A stretch of 30,503 nt of DNA, taken from Polytrichum commune. Lineage: Eukaryota; Streptophyta; Polytrichopsida; Polytrichales; Polytrichaceae. The position numbers were made by a program, and so were the translations under genes. The DNA lies in contig CATNTY010000049.1 in assembly GCA_950295325.1 (NCBI GenBank), forward strand, positions 1-30,503. Direction: 5' to 3'. Under the pieces are notes generated by a model. It had not been told where the DNA came from. It was given only the letters and a program-made list of their open reading frames with translations, and made no database searches. Shown piece by piece: positions 30,024-30,503 of this stretch (position 1 is its first letter; each line of letters begins with the position of its first letter).

Positions 30024-30503
30024 TTCGTAGGGGGTTGAGACATGAACTTGGGTCATGAACTTGGAAGAGACGGTTTAATAGTCTACGTACATATACAAAT
30101 GCAATGGCTAGGAGTAGGACAAGATTGAAATCGTAGTGTAACTTATTCAATTGCTCCATTGGGTGTTGGTCCCCAATAGGAGACTCACCATGCTTGTAGC
30201 ATACCCCAACCCATTCACACCATTCAATGTGCCACGTGACCTATGAAGGTTCTCAAATTGGTAGACCTAATTATTTGGCTTGGTCTCCAAAACCATTCTA
30301 CTTACATGAACTAAAGCGGGAGTGATGTATGCAACCTATGCAACAAGTTTGGCTCAAATTCCAAGAATTAAATTACTTATATGTTTAGTGAATCTACCCT
30401 TCAAATCCTCAAGCACACTATCAAAGGAGAGCTAATTTTAGGTTTTGAGGAAACGAGATTTTGCCACAAGGATTGCGTGGTGTGGGCGGTAGTTCCCAAA
30501 TCT
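30024..30503. other. Intergenic DNA, nothing recognised
   Basis: Contains only a small direct duplication, CATGAACTTGG twice at about 30042-30063. The 85-codon minus-strand frame 29902-30159 crosses the boundary between two transposons and is not a gene. Confidence 0.5.

Overview
This window looks like nuclear intergenic DNA from a land plant, probably a flowering plant. The reasons are AT-rich, stop-dense sequence with no long open frame, plant-type GA and TA microsatellites, many small terminal-inverted-repeat (TIR) transposons (MITEs), tRNA-derived SINE-like pieces and one decayed Ty3/gypsy retrotransposon. I cannot name the species. I find no intact host protein gene, rRNA, tRNA, CRISPR array or bacterial-type feature. 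The short open frames do not look like genes. A few are explained by repeats.

Layout. 0-6.8 kb: GA microsatellites, dispersed repeats, a SINE-like copy, a fragment of TIR family B (3.5 kb), a 90-bp tandem array (4.2-4.5 kb) and an intact 509-bp PIF/Harbinger-like MITE of family A (4825-5333). 6.8-8.7 kb: purine-rich decayed Ty3/gypsy Gag and protease. 8.7-12.5 kb: mostly unexplained, with several copies of a dispersed repeat (family C) and a solo left end of family A. 12.5-15.1 kb: two members of MITE family E, the second split by a 564-bp hAT-like insertion, plus a second SINE-like copy. 15.1-18.4 kb: unexplained DNA, a TA/GA microsatellite and a long hairpin with arms resembling a pentatricopeptide (PPR) fragment. 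18.5-20 kb: a 970-bp TIR element followed by a 394-bp MITE with a near-perfect hairpin inside. 21-22 kb: a 1033-bp family A element with its 5' part amplified as three 270-bp units. 22.7-23.7 kb: another family E MITE and two foldbacks. 24.2-25.1 kb: degenerate duplications. 25.5-26.5 kb: family B element carrying a nested 557-bp hAT-like element. 26.7-27.2 kb: two adjacent family E MITEs. 29.1-30.0 kb: a family A copy carrying a nested 409-bp hAT-like element.

The clearest biology is transposon layering. Three different small elements, each with clean TIRs and an exact 8-bp target duplication (the hAT signature), sit inside older MITEs of three other families. In one case two uninterrupted relatives in the same window show the empty site. 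None of the elements encodes a transposase here, so all are non-autonomous. Several perfect or near-perfect inverted repeats are candidate small-RNA sources. Family letters A-E and H1-H3 are labels used only in this report.
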